The notes: generated from the sequence alone by a model not told the origin. A DNA stretch of 24,226 nt from Desulforapulum sp034007745 (GCA_034007745.1 JAVEQI010000038.1:1-24226); one strand, 5' to 3'; shown: positions 8,255 to 16,108, counted from the stretch's first letter. Numbers and translations: made by a program.

Positions 8255-8640
8255 TGCTGAACTCTCCCCATCATTTAAATATTAATATATTATTAAAGCT
8301 CCTGGATCAATCACCCGCTCTTGGCTGTATATGAATCCTCCCTCATATTCTCAACCCCATTTCTCCAGGTAAATGTTCAAGGAACAACCATTTTAAAAGA
8401 ATAAACTTTTAAAAGATAAACAATGTATAAACAGGTAGTTTTATCAACATATGGTCGCTGTCAATTACTTTACTACCCGTTTTACGACCCTTCAATATGA
8501 AATGAATAATTATTCATTACATTTGAACGCCAGATAGTCAACAGGTTTTTGATTTTTCAGGCTGTTTTGCCCGTGTCTGGACACACAACATGCTTTAAAA
8601 CCGGATTTCACAACAAATCAAAGATTAAAAACAGGGGGTT
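8255..8640. other. Divergent intergenic region upstream of the acyl-CoA dehydrogenase
   Basis: This AT-rich region has no gene. It holds the upstream sequences of the minus-strand acyl-CoA dehydrogenase: a perfect TTGACA hexamer on the minus strand at 8464-8459 with a poor -10 partner, two copies of TTTTAAAAG (about 8391-8415), and the 18-bp palindrome listed separately. Confidence 0.6.
8501..8518. promoter_or_regulatory. 18-bp perfect palindrome resembling a TetR-type FadR operator
   Basis: AATGAATAATTATTCATT is perfectly self-complementary. It resembles the TGAATGA-N4-TCATTCA type of site bound by TetR-family fatty-acid regulators such as Bacillus FadR. It lies about 250 bases upstream of the acyl-CoA dehydrogenase start and 37 bases upstream of a minus-strand TTGACA. 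No such regulator is encoded in the window. The link to fatty-acid control is inferred. Confidence 0.5.
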
Positions 8641-8646
8641 ATTTTC

Positions 8647-8675
8647 TTGACCCGCAACCCGTGGTCTGGTATTTT
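8647..8675 (+). promoter_or_regulatory. Candidate sigma-70 promoter of the MCE transport operon
   Basis: TTGACC (8647-8652), a 17-base spacer and TATTTT (8670-8675) form a good housekeeping promoter. Transcription would start near 8682 and give a leader of about 280 bases before the permease gene. Confidence 0.5.
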
Positions 8676-8681
8676 TGCAGG

Positions 8682-8961
8682 AATATACTCGGCACAGGCA
8701 GGCGAACACCCCTTAAGTGGTGCCAATCATCTGATAAAGGCATAATGGTTGCGTGCCATAGCACCCGGGTGGGCCAGGCAAGACCCAACAACATAAAGCT
8801 CAAGGACGAGGTGCCGACTCCGATCAACCTTCCACCCGGAGAATCACCGGAATCTCCATCGTGAGGGAGGCAGGTTACAACGACTATTCTGTGGATTTAA
8901 CACCTGAACTCCAGGAGGAGATAATGGCAAAAACAGCCCACCAGGGCATGGGTTAACCAAT
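8682..8961 (+). other. Long leader with potential hairpins upstream of the permease gene
   Basis: This is GC-richer than the DNA to its left and holds several potential hairpins: GGCAC/GTGCC (about 8691-8728), GTGC-CATA-GCAC (8754-8765), a nested GGTG-CTCCG/CGGAG-CACC (about 8813-8848) and CTCC/GGAG around 8853-8871. I do not recognise it as a known riboswitch class. It also contains open frames: a GTG-started one at 8661-8864 and one ending at 8956 (the last codons are listed separately). Whether it is an RNA regulator, a decayed gene or chance is open. Confidence 0.35.
8924..8956 (+). CDS. Possible 10-codon leader ORF coupled to the permease gene
   Basis: ATG at 8924 has a near-perfect GGAGGAG ribosome binding site, 3 bases away, and reads MAKTAHQGMG before TAA at 8954-8956. 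Only five bases separate this stop from the permease ATG, which has no good ribosome binding site of its own. The arrangement would suit translational coupling. The same frame is open upstream to about 8760 without a good start, so this could also be the remnant tail of a longer gene. No homology is recognised. Confidence 0.3.
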   Translation: MAKTAHQGMG

Positions 8962-10158
8962 ATGCAAAAGGCTTCAGTAAAATCCGGGGCAACAGTATCC
9001 ATGAGTCCTGATAAGGCCTCTGGTAAGCACTCGGGTAAAAACCAGGGCAAAGATAAAGAAGGTGCTACAGCCACGATAACCCTTTCGGGCAGCCTGAACG
9101 CCACCGGGGTCGCCGAGGTGTGGCAAAAGGTCGAGAAGAAGCTCAAAGGATTAACCGGGACAGCACACCTGGTGATAGACCTTCAACGGGTTGACTACCT
9201 GGACAGTGCCGGTGCGGCCCTGGTCGAATTTATCCGGACAACTTGGAAGCAAAAAACCGATCAGGAAGTCTCCCTCCTGGGCCTTGAGCCTTCGTTTAAG
9301 CGGGTGCTGGACCTGACAGAACGAAGCAGGGACTCAGACGGCGAGGGGAAAGATCCTGAACCCAAGTATTCTTTTGTGGAAACCCGGGGGAAAAATTTTG
9401 CGGTTCGAATGGAAAACACGGCCACCTTCATAGCTCATGTGGGAAAAATTACCAGTGCTATGGTCTACGCCTTTTTCCACCCCTCGTCCATCAGATGGAA
9501 GGATGCCCTGCTCACCGCAGAACGGGCCGGGGTAAACGCACTGCCCATCGTGGCTTTGATCAGCTTTATCGTAGGTCTTGTCATGGCCTTTCAATCGGCC
9601 ATGCCCATGAAGATGTTCGGAGCTGAGATCTACGTGGCCAACCTCATCGGCATTGCCATGGTCAGGGAGCTTGGACCGCTGATGACGGCAATCATCCTGG
9701 CCGGAAGATCAGGTTCGGCCTTTGCCGCCGAGATCGGCACCATGAAGATCAACGAGGAGATCGATGCCCTTGCCACCATGGGGATAGACCCCGTGCGTTT
9801 TCTCATGGTCCCGAGAATTTTAGCGGCCGTATTCATCACCCCGCTTTTGACCATATTCGCAAATTTTGTCGGTATCATGGGCGGCTCCATCGTTCTTCTG
9901 TCCATGGGCTACCCTGCCGTGACCTACTACAGCCAGGTGGTATCGTTTGTCACCTGGGGGGACTTCATGGGAGGTCTGATCAAGTGCTTTGTGTTCGGTA
10001 TTCTCATCGCAGCTTCAGGATGCATCCGTGGAATAGAAACCAAAAGCGGCCCCGGAGCCGTTGGAACGAGCACCACAAGTGCGGTTGTGACGGGTATTAC
10101 CCTCATTGCCGTTTTTGATGGGATATTTTCGGTTCTTTATTATTGCCTGGGAGTTTAA
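8962..10158 (+). CDS. mlaE: MlaE-family lipid ABC transporter permease with N-terminal STAS domain
   Basis: This 398-aa fusion is the membrane subunit of an MCE-type phospholipid transporter in the inner membrane. Residues about 30-115 are a STAS domain (VVDLQRVDYLDSAGAALVEF-like core with the DSAG turn), the role played by separate MlaB in E. coli. Residues about 150-398 are the MlaE/YrbE permease with five or so membrane helices. The coupling segment MKINEEIDALATMGIDP contacts the ATPase, and the LGPLMTAIILAGRSGSAFAAE core is characteristic of the family. The start is uncertain: the ATG at 8962 lacks a good ribosome binding site and a low-complexity Ser/Gly/Lys stretch precedes the STAS domain. 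The ATPase gene follows 4 bases later. The identification is firm. Confidence 0.93.
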   Translation: MQKASVKSGATVSMSPDKASGKHSGKNQGKDKEGATATITLSGSLNATGVAEVWQKVEKKLKGLTGTAHLVIDLQRVDYLDSAGAALVEFIRTTWKQKTDQEVSLLGLEPSFKRVLDLTERSRDSDGEGKDPEPKYSFVETRGKNFAVRMENTATFIAHVGKITSAMVYAFFHPSSIRWKDALLTAERAGVNALPIVALISFIVGLVMAFQSAMPMKMFGAEIYVANLIGIAMVRELGPLMTAIILAGRSGSAFAAEIGTMKINEEIDALATMGIDPVRFLMVPRILAAVFITPLLTIFANFVGIMGGSIVLLSMGYPAVTYYSQVVSFVTWGDFMGGLIKCFVFGILIAASGCIRGIETKSGPGAVGTSTTSAVVTGITLIAVFDGIFSVLYYCLGV

Positions 10159-10162
10159 ATAA

Positions 10163-10924
10163 GTGGGAAACAGGATAAAGGATGACCCGATTATTGAGGT
10201 GAAGAATTTAACAGCCGGATATGGAGATTTCATCCTGTTCGACAACATCAGCCTTCATGTCAACCGGGGCGAGATCTTTGCCATCCTTGGAACCTCAGGA
10301 TGCGGAAAGAGCACCCTGATGAAACTGATGACAGGGCTTATAAAACCCAAAAAAGGAAGCATTCAGATCCAGGGAAAAGAGCTTGCAGGAGCCAGATTAG
10401 ATCAGAGGATAGAGATTCTCAGACAAATCGGCGTGGCCTTCCAGAGCGGGGCGCTTTTCGGGTCCATGACCATCCTTGAAAACGTAAAGCTGCCATTGGA
10501 AGAATTTTCAAACCTGCCTGAAAAGGCCATGGATGCCATTGCCAGGACAAAGCTATCCCTCGTGGGGCTTGGGGAAAACGAAGATTTCATGCCCGACGCC
10601 CTGAGCGGCGGCATGAAGAAAAGGGCTGCCCTTGCCAGGGCCATGGCCCTCGATCCGGCCATTGTGTTTCTGGACGAACCTTCTGCGGGCCTCGACCCTG
10701 TGACGTCTGCCGAACTTGACAACCTCATCAAGGCCCTTGCCCAGGCCCTTGACATTACGTTTGTCATTGTCACCCACGAGCTTGCAAGCATATTTTCCAT
10801 TGCAGACCGTGTGGTCATGCTGGATAAATCCACCAGGGGAATCATTGCAACCGGAGCGCCCATGGAGCTCAAGCATGACCGAACAAATCCCCTGGTATAT
10901 AATTTTTTCAACCGAATAGCCTGA
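10163..10924 (+). CDS. mlaF: MlaF-type ABC transporter ATP-binding protein
   Basis: This 253-aa cytoplasmic ATPase powers the lipid transporter. Walker A is GTSGCGKST (43-51), the Q-loop is in GVAFQSGALFGSMT, the ABC signature is LSGGMKKR (147-154), Walker B with catalytic Glu is IVFLDEPSAGLDPVTS and the switch His is in IVTHELAS. The FQSGALFGSMTILENV segment is characteristic of the MlaF/Ttg2A group. The start is GTG at 10163, supported by GGGAG nine bases upstream inside the permease tail; a nearby ATG (10182) is out of frame. The gene follows the permease by 4 bases and is 38 bases before the MCE gene, so the subunits are made together. Confidence 0.95.
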   Translation: MGNRIKDDPIIEVKNLTAGYGDFILFDNISLHVNRGEIFAILGTSGCGKSTLMKLMTGLIKPKKGSIQIQGKELAGARLDQRIEILRQIGVAFQSGALFGSMTILENVKLPLEEFSNLPEKAMDAIARTKLSLVGLGENEDFMPDALSGGMKKRAALARAMALDPAIVFLDEPSAGLDPVTSAELDNLIKALAQALDITFVIVTHELASIFSIADRVVMLDKSTRGIIATGAPMELKHDRTNPLVYNFFNRIA

Positions 10925-10962
10925 AACCATAATTACAATTTTTAGGTGAAAAAGAGAGAGAT

Positions 10963-11982
10963 ATGAGCGAAAAAGCAAATCATTTTAAACTGGGAATCTT
11001 TGTTATAATATCCTTTGCCCTGCTCGTCATTGCACTTTCCCTGCTCGGGGCCGGGGATTTTCTAAAGCAGGAGACCCTTGCTGAAACCTATTTTAACGAG
11101 AGCGTCCAGGGCCTTGACGTTGGTTCCCCTGTAAAATACCGGGGCATAGAGATTGGCAAGGTGAAGCAGATCACCGGTGCAAGCAGGGTCTACGGGGTGA
11201 GATCCGACTATGTTCTTGTGATCATATCTCTGTTTAACGATATCTCCATTGGCCAGCCCGGCGGTACGGTAGAAGAGAAGATAAACCAGGCTGTGGACGA
11301 CGGATTGACAGTTCAAATGACATTTAAGGGGGTGACCGGGGGTGCCTATCTTGAAACCGGCTATGGAGCCGAGGCGGAAAGTTCTCCCCTTAAAGTACCC
11401 TGGGCCCCCAAGCATCCCTACATACCATCCAAACCCAATAAAATAAGCCAGATGGGTGAGTCCCTGGACAAAATCATGAAAAACCTTGAAAATATCAAGA
11501 TTGTCGGAATTATAACTCAGCTGGAAGAACTTTTGAAATTAACCTCCACCAAGCTCGACCAGACCAACATGGCGGAAATTTCCTTCCAAACCAAGACGCT
11601 CTTAAAGGAGATAAGAACCACAAACGCCCGGCTTGGTGAACTTTTTGACTCCAACCAGGCAAAGGAGTTGATGATTGATGCAAGGACCGCAATAAGGGGG
11701 GCAAAAGAGATCGTTGAACAGTCAAAGGATCCCATTGTCGATACCCTTGCCGAGTTTAAAGGTGCGGCCGTAACGGCAGGATCCCTTGCCGCCTCCCTTG
11801 AAAAAACCTCCCGGCTTTTAGGGGACATGGTGTGGGTCAACACGGACAGCATCGGGGAAGTTGTGGAAAACTTGAAAATAACCTCGGAAAACCTGCGGCA
11901 TATGAGCCAGGATATCAAACGCTATCCAGCAAGGCTTTTATTTGAGACCCCCCCGGAAAAGGAGAAAATCCTTGAACGATAA
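10963..11982 (+). CDS. mlaD: MCE-domain substrate-binding protein (MlaD family) with long helical tail
   Basis: This 339-aa protein has one N-terminal membrane anchor (about 8-28, LGIFVIISFALLVIALSLL). A single MCE domain (about 40-140) is recognised by YFNESVQGLDVGSPVKYRGI, GKVKQI and the loop TFKGVTGGAYLE. A long charged alpha-helical region (about 165-339) lies beyond it. MCE proteins form hexameric rings that hold lipids in the periplasm. The tail is much longer than in E. coli MlaD (about 180 aa) and is more like the helical needles of Mce1-type or PqiB-type tunnels, so it may span the periplasm; this is inference. The ribosome binding site is GAGAGAG. The end overlaps the next gene by 11 bases. 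Confidence 0.92.
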   Translation: MSEKANHFKLGIFVIISFALLVIALSLLGAGDFLKQETLAETYFNESVQGLDVGSPVKYRGIEIGKVKQITGASRVYGVRSDYVLVIISLFNDISIGQPGGTVEEKINQAVDDGLTVQMTFKGVTGGAYLETGYGAEAESSPLKVPWAPKHPYIPSKPNKISQMGESLDKIMKNLENIKIVGIITQLEELLKLTSTKLDQTNMAEISFQTKTLLKEIRTTNARLGELFDSNQAKELMIDARTAIRGAKEIVEQSKDPIVDTLAEFKGAAVTAGSLAASLEKTSRLLGDMVWVNTDSIGEVVENLKITSENLRHMSQDIKRYPARLLFETPPEKEKILER

Positions 11983-12589
11983 TTCTTTCTATGCTCGACA
12001 ACGCCCGTGGTTAAAAAACAGTCTGCCGGTCATGGTGGTAATAACCTGGGCCATGGTGCTGTTACCGGGCTGCTTTTCCCTCGAGAGAAACATCGGCGAA
12101 AAAAAGCTCTACAGCCTGGAGGCAACAACCTTTCCAGAAGTAACCTCCACGTCCTCCCCCCTGCCGACTCTCCTGGTAAAAGAGTTTGACAGCGCCCCCC
12201 TGTATTCCTCCAACTCGTTTGTCTATCGCAGGGATGAATTCCAATTTAAAACAGATTACTACAACGAATTCATCATCTCACCCCAGCGGATGATCACGGC
12301 AGCGGTCAAACAGGCTCTTTTTGATACACGACGATTTTCTGCGCCCCTGGCCGGTCAACCGGCAGACCACAGGCTCCAGGGCAGTGTTGTTCGCCTCTAC
12401 GGCGATTTCAGGCAGGAGAACCGGCCCCTGGCGGTGATGGAGATCTCCCTCACACTTGATGCAATGGAGAAAAAGATTTTTTCAAAGGAGATGGAAATCA
12501 ACACCCGAACACCCGGGGCACTTATCGCTGGATGGAACATCCTGCTCGAAGAAATCATCAGGGAATTTATCAATAGCCTTGACACCTGA
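11972..12589 (+). CDS. ABC-type transport auxiliary lipoprotein (PqiC-like)
   Basis: This 205-aa outer-membrane lipoprotein belongs to the ABC-transport auxiliary component family (PqiC/LetC/YmbA-like). The start TTG at 11972 has AAAAGGAG 7 bases upstream and is preferred to the earlier in-frame TTG at 11942. The hydrophobic segment LPVMVVITWAMVLLPGC ends at the candidate lipidation Cys. The mature part holds the family's YSLEATT opening, VKEFDSAPLYSSNSFVYR and a surface-binding middle with DYYNEFIISPQRM. It probably forms the outer-membrane anchor of the lipid tunnel whose inner part is the MCE protein. It completes a four-gene operon; its proline at position -2 of the lipobox is unusual but tolerated. 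Confidence 0.82.
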   Translation: MNDNSFYARQRPWLKNSLPVMVVITWAMVLLPGCFSLERNIGEKKLYSLEATTFPEVTSTSSPLPTLLVKEFDSAPLYSSNSFVYRRDEFQFKTDYYNEFIISPQRMITAAVKQALFDTRRFSAPLAGQPADHRLQGSVVRLYGDFRQENRPLAVMEISLTLDAMEKKIFSKEMEINTRTPGALIAGWNILLEEIIREFINSLDT

Positions 12590-12684
12590 AAGCGGCCTTG
12601 ATCATCCTTACCACCAAGGGCCAGGGACTATACCATGGGTTCGTTCCAGGCGTGTTTTTCAGCCACCTGTGCTCCGGTATCTCC

Positions 12685-12768
12685 CTGGGACAAATCGGCA
12701 TTTGGCGGAAATGCCAGTACTGAGATTTCCGCCAAATGGTCACGAATCACCTTCCTGGTTTGTCCCAG
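12685..12768. repeat. Nested inverted repeat between convergent transcription units
   Basis: An outer 10-bp pair (CTGGGACAAA at 12685-12694, TTTGTCCCAG at 12759-12768) encloses a perfect 13-bp pair (ATTTGGCGGAAAT at 12700-12712, ATTTCCGCCAAAT at 12725-12737) with a 12-base loop. The whole could fold as one interrupted 84-base stem. It lies between the mla operon (plus) and the EamA gene (minus), two bases past the EamA stop. There is no T-run. It could be a bidirectional terminator or a REP/MITE-like unit. Confidence 0.7.
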
Positions 12769-12770
12769 TC

Positions 12771-13628
12771 TCAACTGCGAATCATGAGCAGCACGGCGGC
12801 AAGGATGAGCACGCTTCCAAAATAGCCATAAACGGTGAAACTCTCCCCCCACCAGCACCAGGCAACCAGAGCTGCCACAACCGGCTCAGCCGTGGCAATG
12901 ATCGAGGCCCGGCCAGCCTCGATTCTTCGGAGGCCTGCGTAGTAAAAATGATAGGAGGCAAAGGTGGAAAAAACAGCTATGGCCCCCAGGGCCAGCCATG
13001 CAGTAACACTCTTTTGTGCAAACGAGAACCAGGGCAGAAGACAGACGGCACCAAAGGGAAGAATGTATAGAAAAAGAACTGATGCCGAGTATTTGTCTGA
13101 AAAATGCTTGCCGAATATGTAGTAAAGAGAATAGCAGAAACCCGCCAGAAGACCGAATAGAACGGCCGAAATTCCACCCTCCCCGGCAATGCCCATGGCC
13201 TGAACCTGTTGATTCCTGGAGATCAGAATCACCCCTGCAAGGGTGAGACCCAGGGCCGTTATTTTTTTAAGGTTCACCCCCTCGTTTAGAAAAAAACGGG
13301 AAAGCAGAAAAACCCAGGCCGGTGCAGTATAGAGAAGCACCGATGCCATGGCTGCCCCTCCCTTTTCCACGGCGATCTGATAGGACCCAAAAAACATGGT
13401 GACACAAAGAAAACCGAACAGGGCAAGGCCGGGAAGATCCCGGAGATTAACCCGGACCCGCCTCTGATAAAAAGCCTGGGCAGCAAACAACAGCCATGCG
13501 AGCATAGCCCGCCAAAAGGCAACCTCAAGAGGCGAAACCCCTTCCTGAAAGGCCATCTTCCCAAAGGGTCCGAGGAACCCCCACAGGGTTGCTGCCGCAA
13601 GGATATAGATGTATCCGAGTTTATCCAT
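12771..13628 (-). CDS. EamA/DMT-superfamily transporter
   Basis: This 285-aa inner-membrane protein has ten predicted helices arranged as two EamA repeats (residues about 5-135 and 155-283). Features are the opening AAATLWGFLGPFGKMAF, the conserved ending of repeat 1 LTLAGVILISRN, and the second repeat's ATAEPVVAALVAWCWWGES, a typical EamA motif. Such proteins export amino acids, nucleotides or other small metabolites by proton exchange; the substrate cannot be deduced. It lies 109 bases after aroB on the same strand, so it may be co-transcribed with the aro genes, but a functional link to aromatic metabolites is only a guess. Downstream is the nested inverted repeat. Confidence 0.9.
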   Translation of the reverse strand: MDKLGYIYILAAATLWGFLGPFGKMAFQEGVSPLEVAFWRAMLAWLLFAAQAFYQRRVRVNLRDLPGLALFGFLCVTMFFGSYQIAVEKGGAAMASVLLYTAPAWVFLLSRFFLNEGVNLKKITALGLTLAGVILISRNQQVQAMGIAGEGGISAVLFGLLAGFCYSLYYIFGKHFSDKYSASVLFLYILPFGAVCLLPWFSFAQKSVTAWLALGAIAVFSTFASYHFYYAGLRRIEAGRASIIATAEPVVAALVAWCWWGESFTVYGYFGSVLILAAVLLMIRS

Positions 13629-13737
13629 GGGATTTATTCAATAGCCATTTCAAGGAGCGTTGTCAAAATAAAACTTTTTGATTTTAACCATAAGGTTGTC
13701 ACTCCCGTACACAACAGGTTGAGTAGAGCGCAGCCAG

Positions 13738-14778
13738 TTAACCTAACCTGCAAAGGTCGAGTCGGGGCATTGAGTTTTCCAGCGCTTCAATGGTTATGGG
13801 TTCGACAACGGCGTTACCGATTCCCCTGAGGAGGACAAAATTAATCGATTCACCCTTGCGCTTCTTGTCCCGTCGCATGGCGTCAATTACCCTGCCCCTG
13901 TCAACGTCAAACCGGGTGGGAAGGTCCAGCGTTTCAAGGAGAGTCTCGATACGATGGACCTCCCGGTCGGTTAAAAGTCCCCGGTCTTTTGAAAGGACCG
14001 CAGCCGCAACCATGCCCCCGGCAACAGCCTCGCCATGGGGGATTTTGAGTATCCTTTCAAAGGCATGGCCGAACGTATGGCCGAAATTAAGCTTCCGTCG
14101 TTCGCCCTGTTCGTGTTCATCCCGGTTGACAACGGCGGACTTGATCAACACCGAATCATGCACCATACGCTCCACAGCATGGGGCTCAAGGGCCAGCACA
14201 GAATCCTGTGACTCTTCAAGGAACTCAAACAGACCCGTGTCTCCGATACAGGCATGCTTGACCACCTCGGCCAACCCGGAGACTATCTCCCGCCGGGGCA
14301 GGGTTTTGAGCATCTCCATGTCGCAGATGACAAATTCAGGCTGGTTAAACACGCCGACCATGTTTTTATACCCTGAAAAATTGACCCCGTTTTTACCGCC
14401 CACGCTGGCATCCACCTGGGCGAGAAGCGTGGTTGAGACAAACCCGAACCCGATTCCCCTCAAGTAGGTTGAGGCGACAAATCCCGTGATGTCACAGACG
14501 ATCCCCCCGCCAATGCCGACAATAAATCCTGAGCGATCCACCTCAAGCTCCACCAGCCGTTCAAAGATCTTGGCGACGGTTTCAAGGGTTTTTACACCCT
14601 CACCGCACCCGATCTCTACCACCTGGCAGGGGGGGAATTGATCCCCGTAAAGGGAACGAACAACGGAGTCGGTGATGATGACCGTCTGCCCGTGCATATA
14701 CTTTTCAAGATTTTTAAGACGCTCGCCAACGGCAAGGCAGGAACTGCCGTTTCGACCGGTAATATCAAGTTTTATCAT
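13738..14778 (-). CDS. aroB: 3-Dehydroquinate synthase
   Basis: This 346-aa cytoplasmic enzyme converts DAHP to 3-dehydroquinate in the second step of the shikimate pathway, using NAD and a divalent metal. Visible motifs are the NAD-binding GIGGGIVCDITGFVASTYLRG region (about 89-109), LAQVDASVGGKNGVNF with the active-site Lys/Asn, GLAEVVKHACIGD with the metal-binding Glu, and LNFGHTFGHAFE carrying metal-ligand histidines. Length and motif order match standard AroB. It lies 81 bases after the DAHP synthase gene on the same strand, so steps one and two of the pathway are encoded together. GGAGACCCTT-like sequence precedes the ATG. Confidence 0.95.
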   Translation of the reverse strand: MIKLDITGRNGSSCLAVGERLKNLEKYMHGQTVIITDSVVRSLYGDQFPPCQVVEIGCGEGVKTLETVAKIFERLVELEVDRSGFIVGIGGGIVCDITGFVASTYLRGIGFGFVSTTLLAQVDASVGGKNGVNFSGYKNMVGVFNQPEFVICDMEMLKTLPRREIVSGLAEVVKHACIGDTGLFEFLEESQDSVLALEPHAVERMVHDSVLIKSAVVNRDEHEQGERRKLNFGHTFGHAFERILKIPHGEAVAGGMVAAAVLSKDRGLLTDREVHRIETLLETLDLPTRFDVDRGRVIDAMRRDKKRKGESINFVLLRGIGNAVVEPITIEALENSMPRLDLCRLG

Positions 14779-14859
14779 TAAGGGTCTCCAAAAAAATTTA
14801 AAGCCTGCTCAACTATCAAGCCTGGACCTGGAACTCGACGATCAAGCTTGAAGCTGGCA

Positions 14860-15912
14860 TCAGCCGTTTTTCTGTTCAAGCTGGTTATGGGCAAACAGGA
14901 TAAGCTCCTCTGTAGTTTCCCATGAAACGCACTCGTCGGTCACAGACACCCCGTATTCAAGCTCAGCAGGGTCAGGCACACAGCTCTGGCTGCCCTCCTT
15001 GAGATTGCTCTCAAGCATCATTCCCACCAGGGCGTTGTTTCCGGCCAATCGCTGGTGCAGCACATCCTTCCACACAACGGCCTGGCCTTCAAATTTTTTC
15101 CGTGAGTTGGCATGGGAGCAGTCCACCACTATGGCCTGGGAAAGGTTTCTTGCCTTGAGCTGGTCCACTGCTTCACCAATGCTCACAGAGTCATAGTTGG
15201 GCCTTTCCCCTCCCCTTAAAACAACATGAACTCCAGGATTACCCTTGGTTTTAATGATGCTGGCACGGCCCTCAGGATCAATGCCGAGAAAACTCTGGGG
15301 AGATCTTGCCGCCACCATGGCATTAAAGGCGTTGACAAGGCCGCCGTCCGTGCAGTTTTTAAATCCAACAGGCATGGAAAGGCCGGAGGCCATCTCCCTG
15401 TGGGTCTGGGATTCAGTGGTTCTTGCGCCGATGGCGGCCCAGCTGACCAGCCCCGCAATATACTGGGGTGTGATGTGATCGAGCATCTCGGTCCCTGCGG
15501 GCAGCCCCATTTTTGTTATATCCAGGAGCAGCTTTCGAGCCCTTCTAAGACCGGTTGCCATGTCGCAGGATCCATCCATACCCGGATCATTGATCAGCCC
15601 CTTCCAGCCCACCGTTGTTCTTGGTTTTTCAAAGTAAACCCGCATGACGATATAGATCTGATCTGCGACCTTCCGACTCAGGCGGTTGAGTTTTTCTGCA
15701 TAATCCAGGGCTGCAGTCTCATCGTGGATCGAGCAGGGCCCCGTGATCACCAGAAGGCGGTGATCCTCCCCGTTGAGGATCCTGGCAATGGTTGCACGGC
15801 TTTCAATGACCGTGGCAATGGATGCTTCGGTCATGGGAAGTTCATTCTTGAGGGTGTCCGGGGAAATAAGAGTTTCAAACGCTCTAACGTTTACATCATA
15901 GGTCTGTATCAT
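14860..15912 (-). CDS. 3-Deoxy-7-phosphoheptulonate (DAHP) synthase, type I alpha
   Basis: This 350-aa enzyme condenses phosphoenolpyruvate and erythrose 4-phosphate, the entry step to aromatic amino acids. The AroF/G/H family is clear from ITGPCSIHDETAALDYA, MRVYFEKPRTTVGWKGL, GARTTESQTHREMASGL, PVGFKN, VDCSHANSRKK and MLESNLKEGSQ. These carry the PEP-binding Arg/Lys residues and the metal-binding Cys, His, Glu and Asp. The E. coli isoenzymes differ in feedback inhibitor (Tyr, Phe or Trp); sequence features here are mixed, so no symbol is assigned. AGGAG lies upstream of the ATG. aroB follows. A promoter and an attenuator-like hairpin lie upstream, suggesting transcriptional control. Confidence 0.93.
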   Translation of the reverse strand: MIQTYDVNVRAFETLISPDTLKNELPMTEASIATVIESRATIARILNGEDHRLLVITGPCSIHDETAALDYAEKLNRLSRKVADQIYIVMRVYFEKPRTTVGWKGLINDPGMDGSCDMATGLRRARKLLLDITKMGLPAGTEMLDHITPQYIAGLVSWAAIGARTTESQTHREMASGLSMPVGFKNCTDGGLVNAFNAMVAARSPQSFLGIDPEGRASIIKTKGNPGVHVVLRGGERPNYDSVSIGEAVDQLKARNLSQAIVVDCSHANSRKKFEGQAVVWKDVLHQRLAGNNALVGMMLESNLKEGSQSCVPDPAELEYGVSVTDECVSWETTEELILFAHNQLEQKNG

Positions 15913-15983
15913 GGCACGGTCTCCTGTTAAAGATTAAGATAAAAGGACCGCAGGGCAGGTACTTCTCCACGACCAGAAACAAA

Positions 15984-16012
15984 AAAGCCGTGGGAGTTCT
16001 GCCCACGGCTTT
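15984..16012 (-). terminator. Attenuator-like intrinsic terminator in the DAHP synthase leader
   Basis: An 11-bp stem (AAAGCCGTGGG / CCCACGGCTTT) with a 7-base loop is followed on the minus strand by TTTTTT. It lies 72 bases before the DAHP synthase start and downstream of its candidate promoter. The gene on the other side is divergent, so no gene ends here. An upstream CTGCCC (16055-16050) could pair with the loop-side GGGCAG (16004-15999) as an antiterminator. Confidence 0.75.
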
Positions 16013-16079
16013 GATCGCTTTGTTCATTTTATAGAGTTCAGCGCACCCCGGGCAGGTCTGAGCTATAAAAATAAAACCA

Positions 16080-16108
16080 ATAATAGTCTACACGATGATT
16101 GTCTGCAA
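16080..16108 (-). promoter_or_regulatory. Candidate sigma-70 promoter of the aro genes
   Basis: On the minus strand TTGCAG (16108-16103), a 17-base spacer and TATTAT (16085-16080) form a plausible promoter. The start site would be near 16073, placing the attenuator about 60 bases into the transcript. The -10 element is near consensus; the -35 is weak. Confidence 0.45.

Noticed and set aside
15226..15930. 234-codon plus-strand frame opposite DAHP synthase
   Set aside because: It is an antisense shadow of a conserved enzyme gene.
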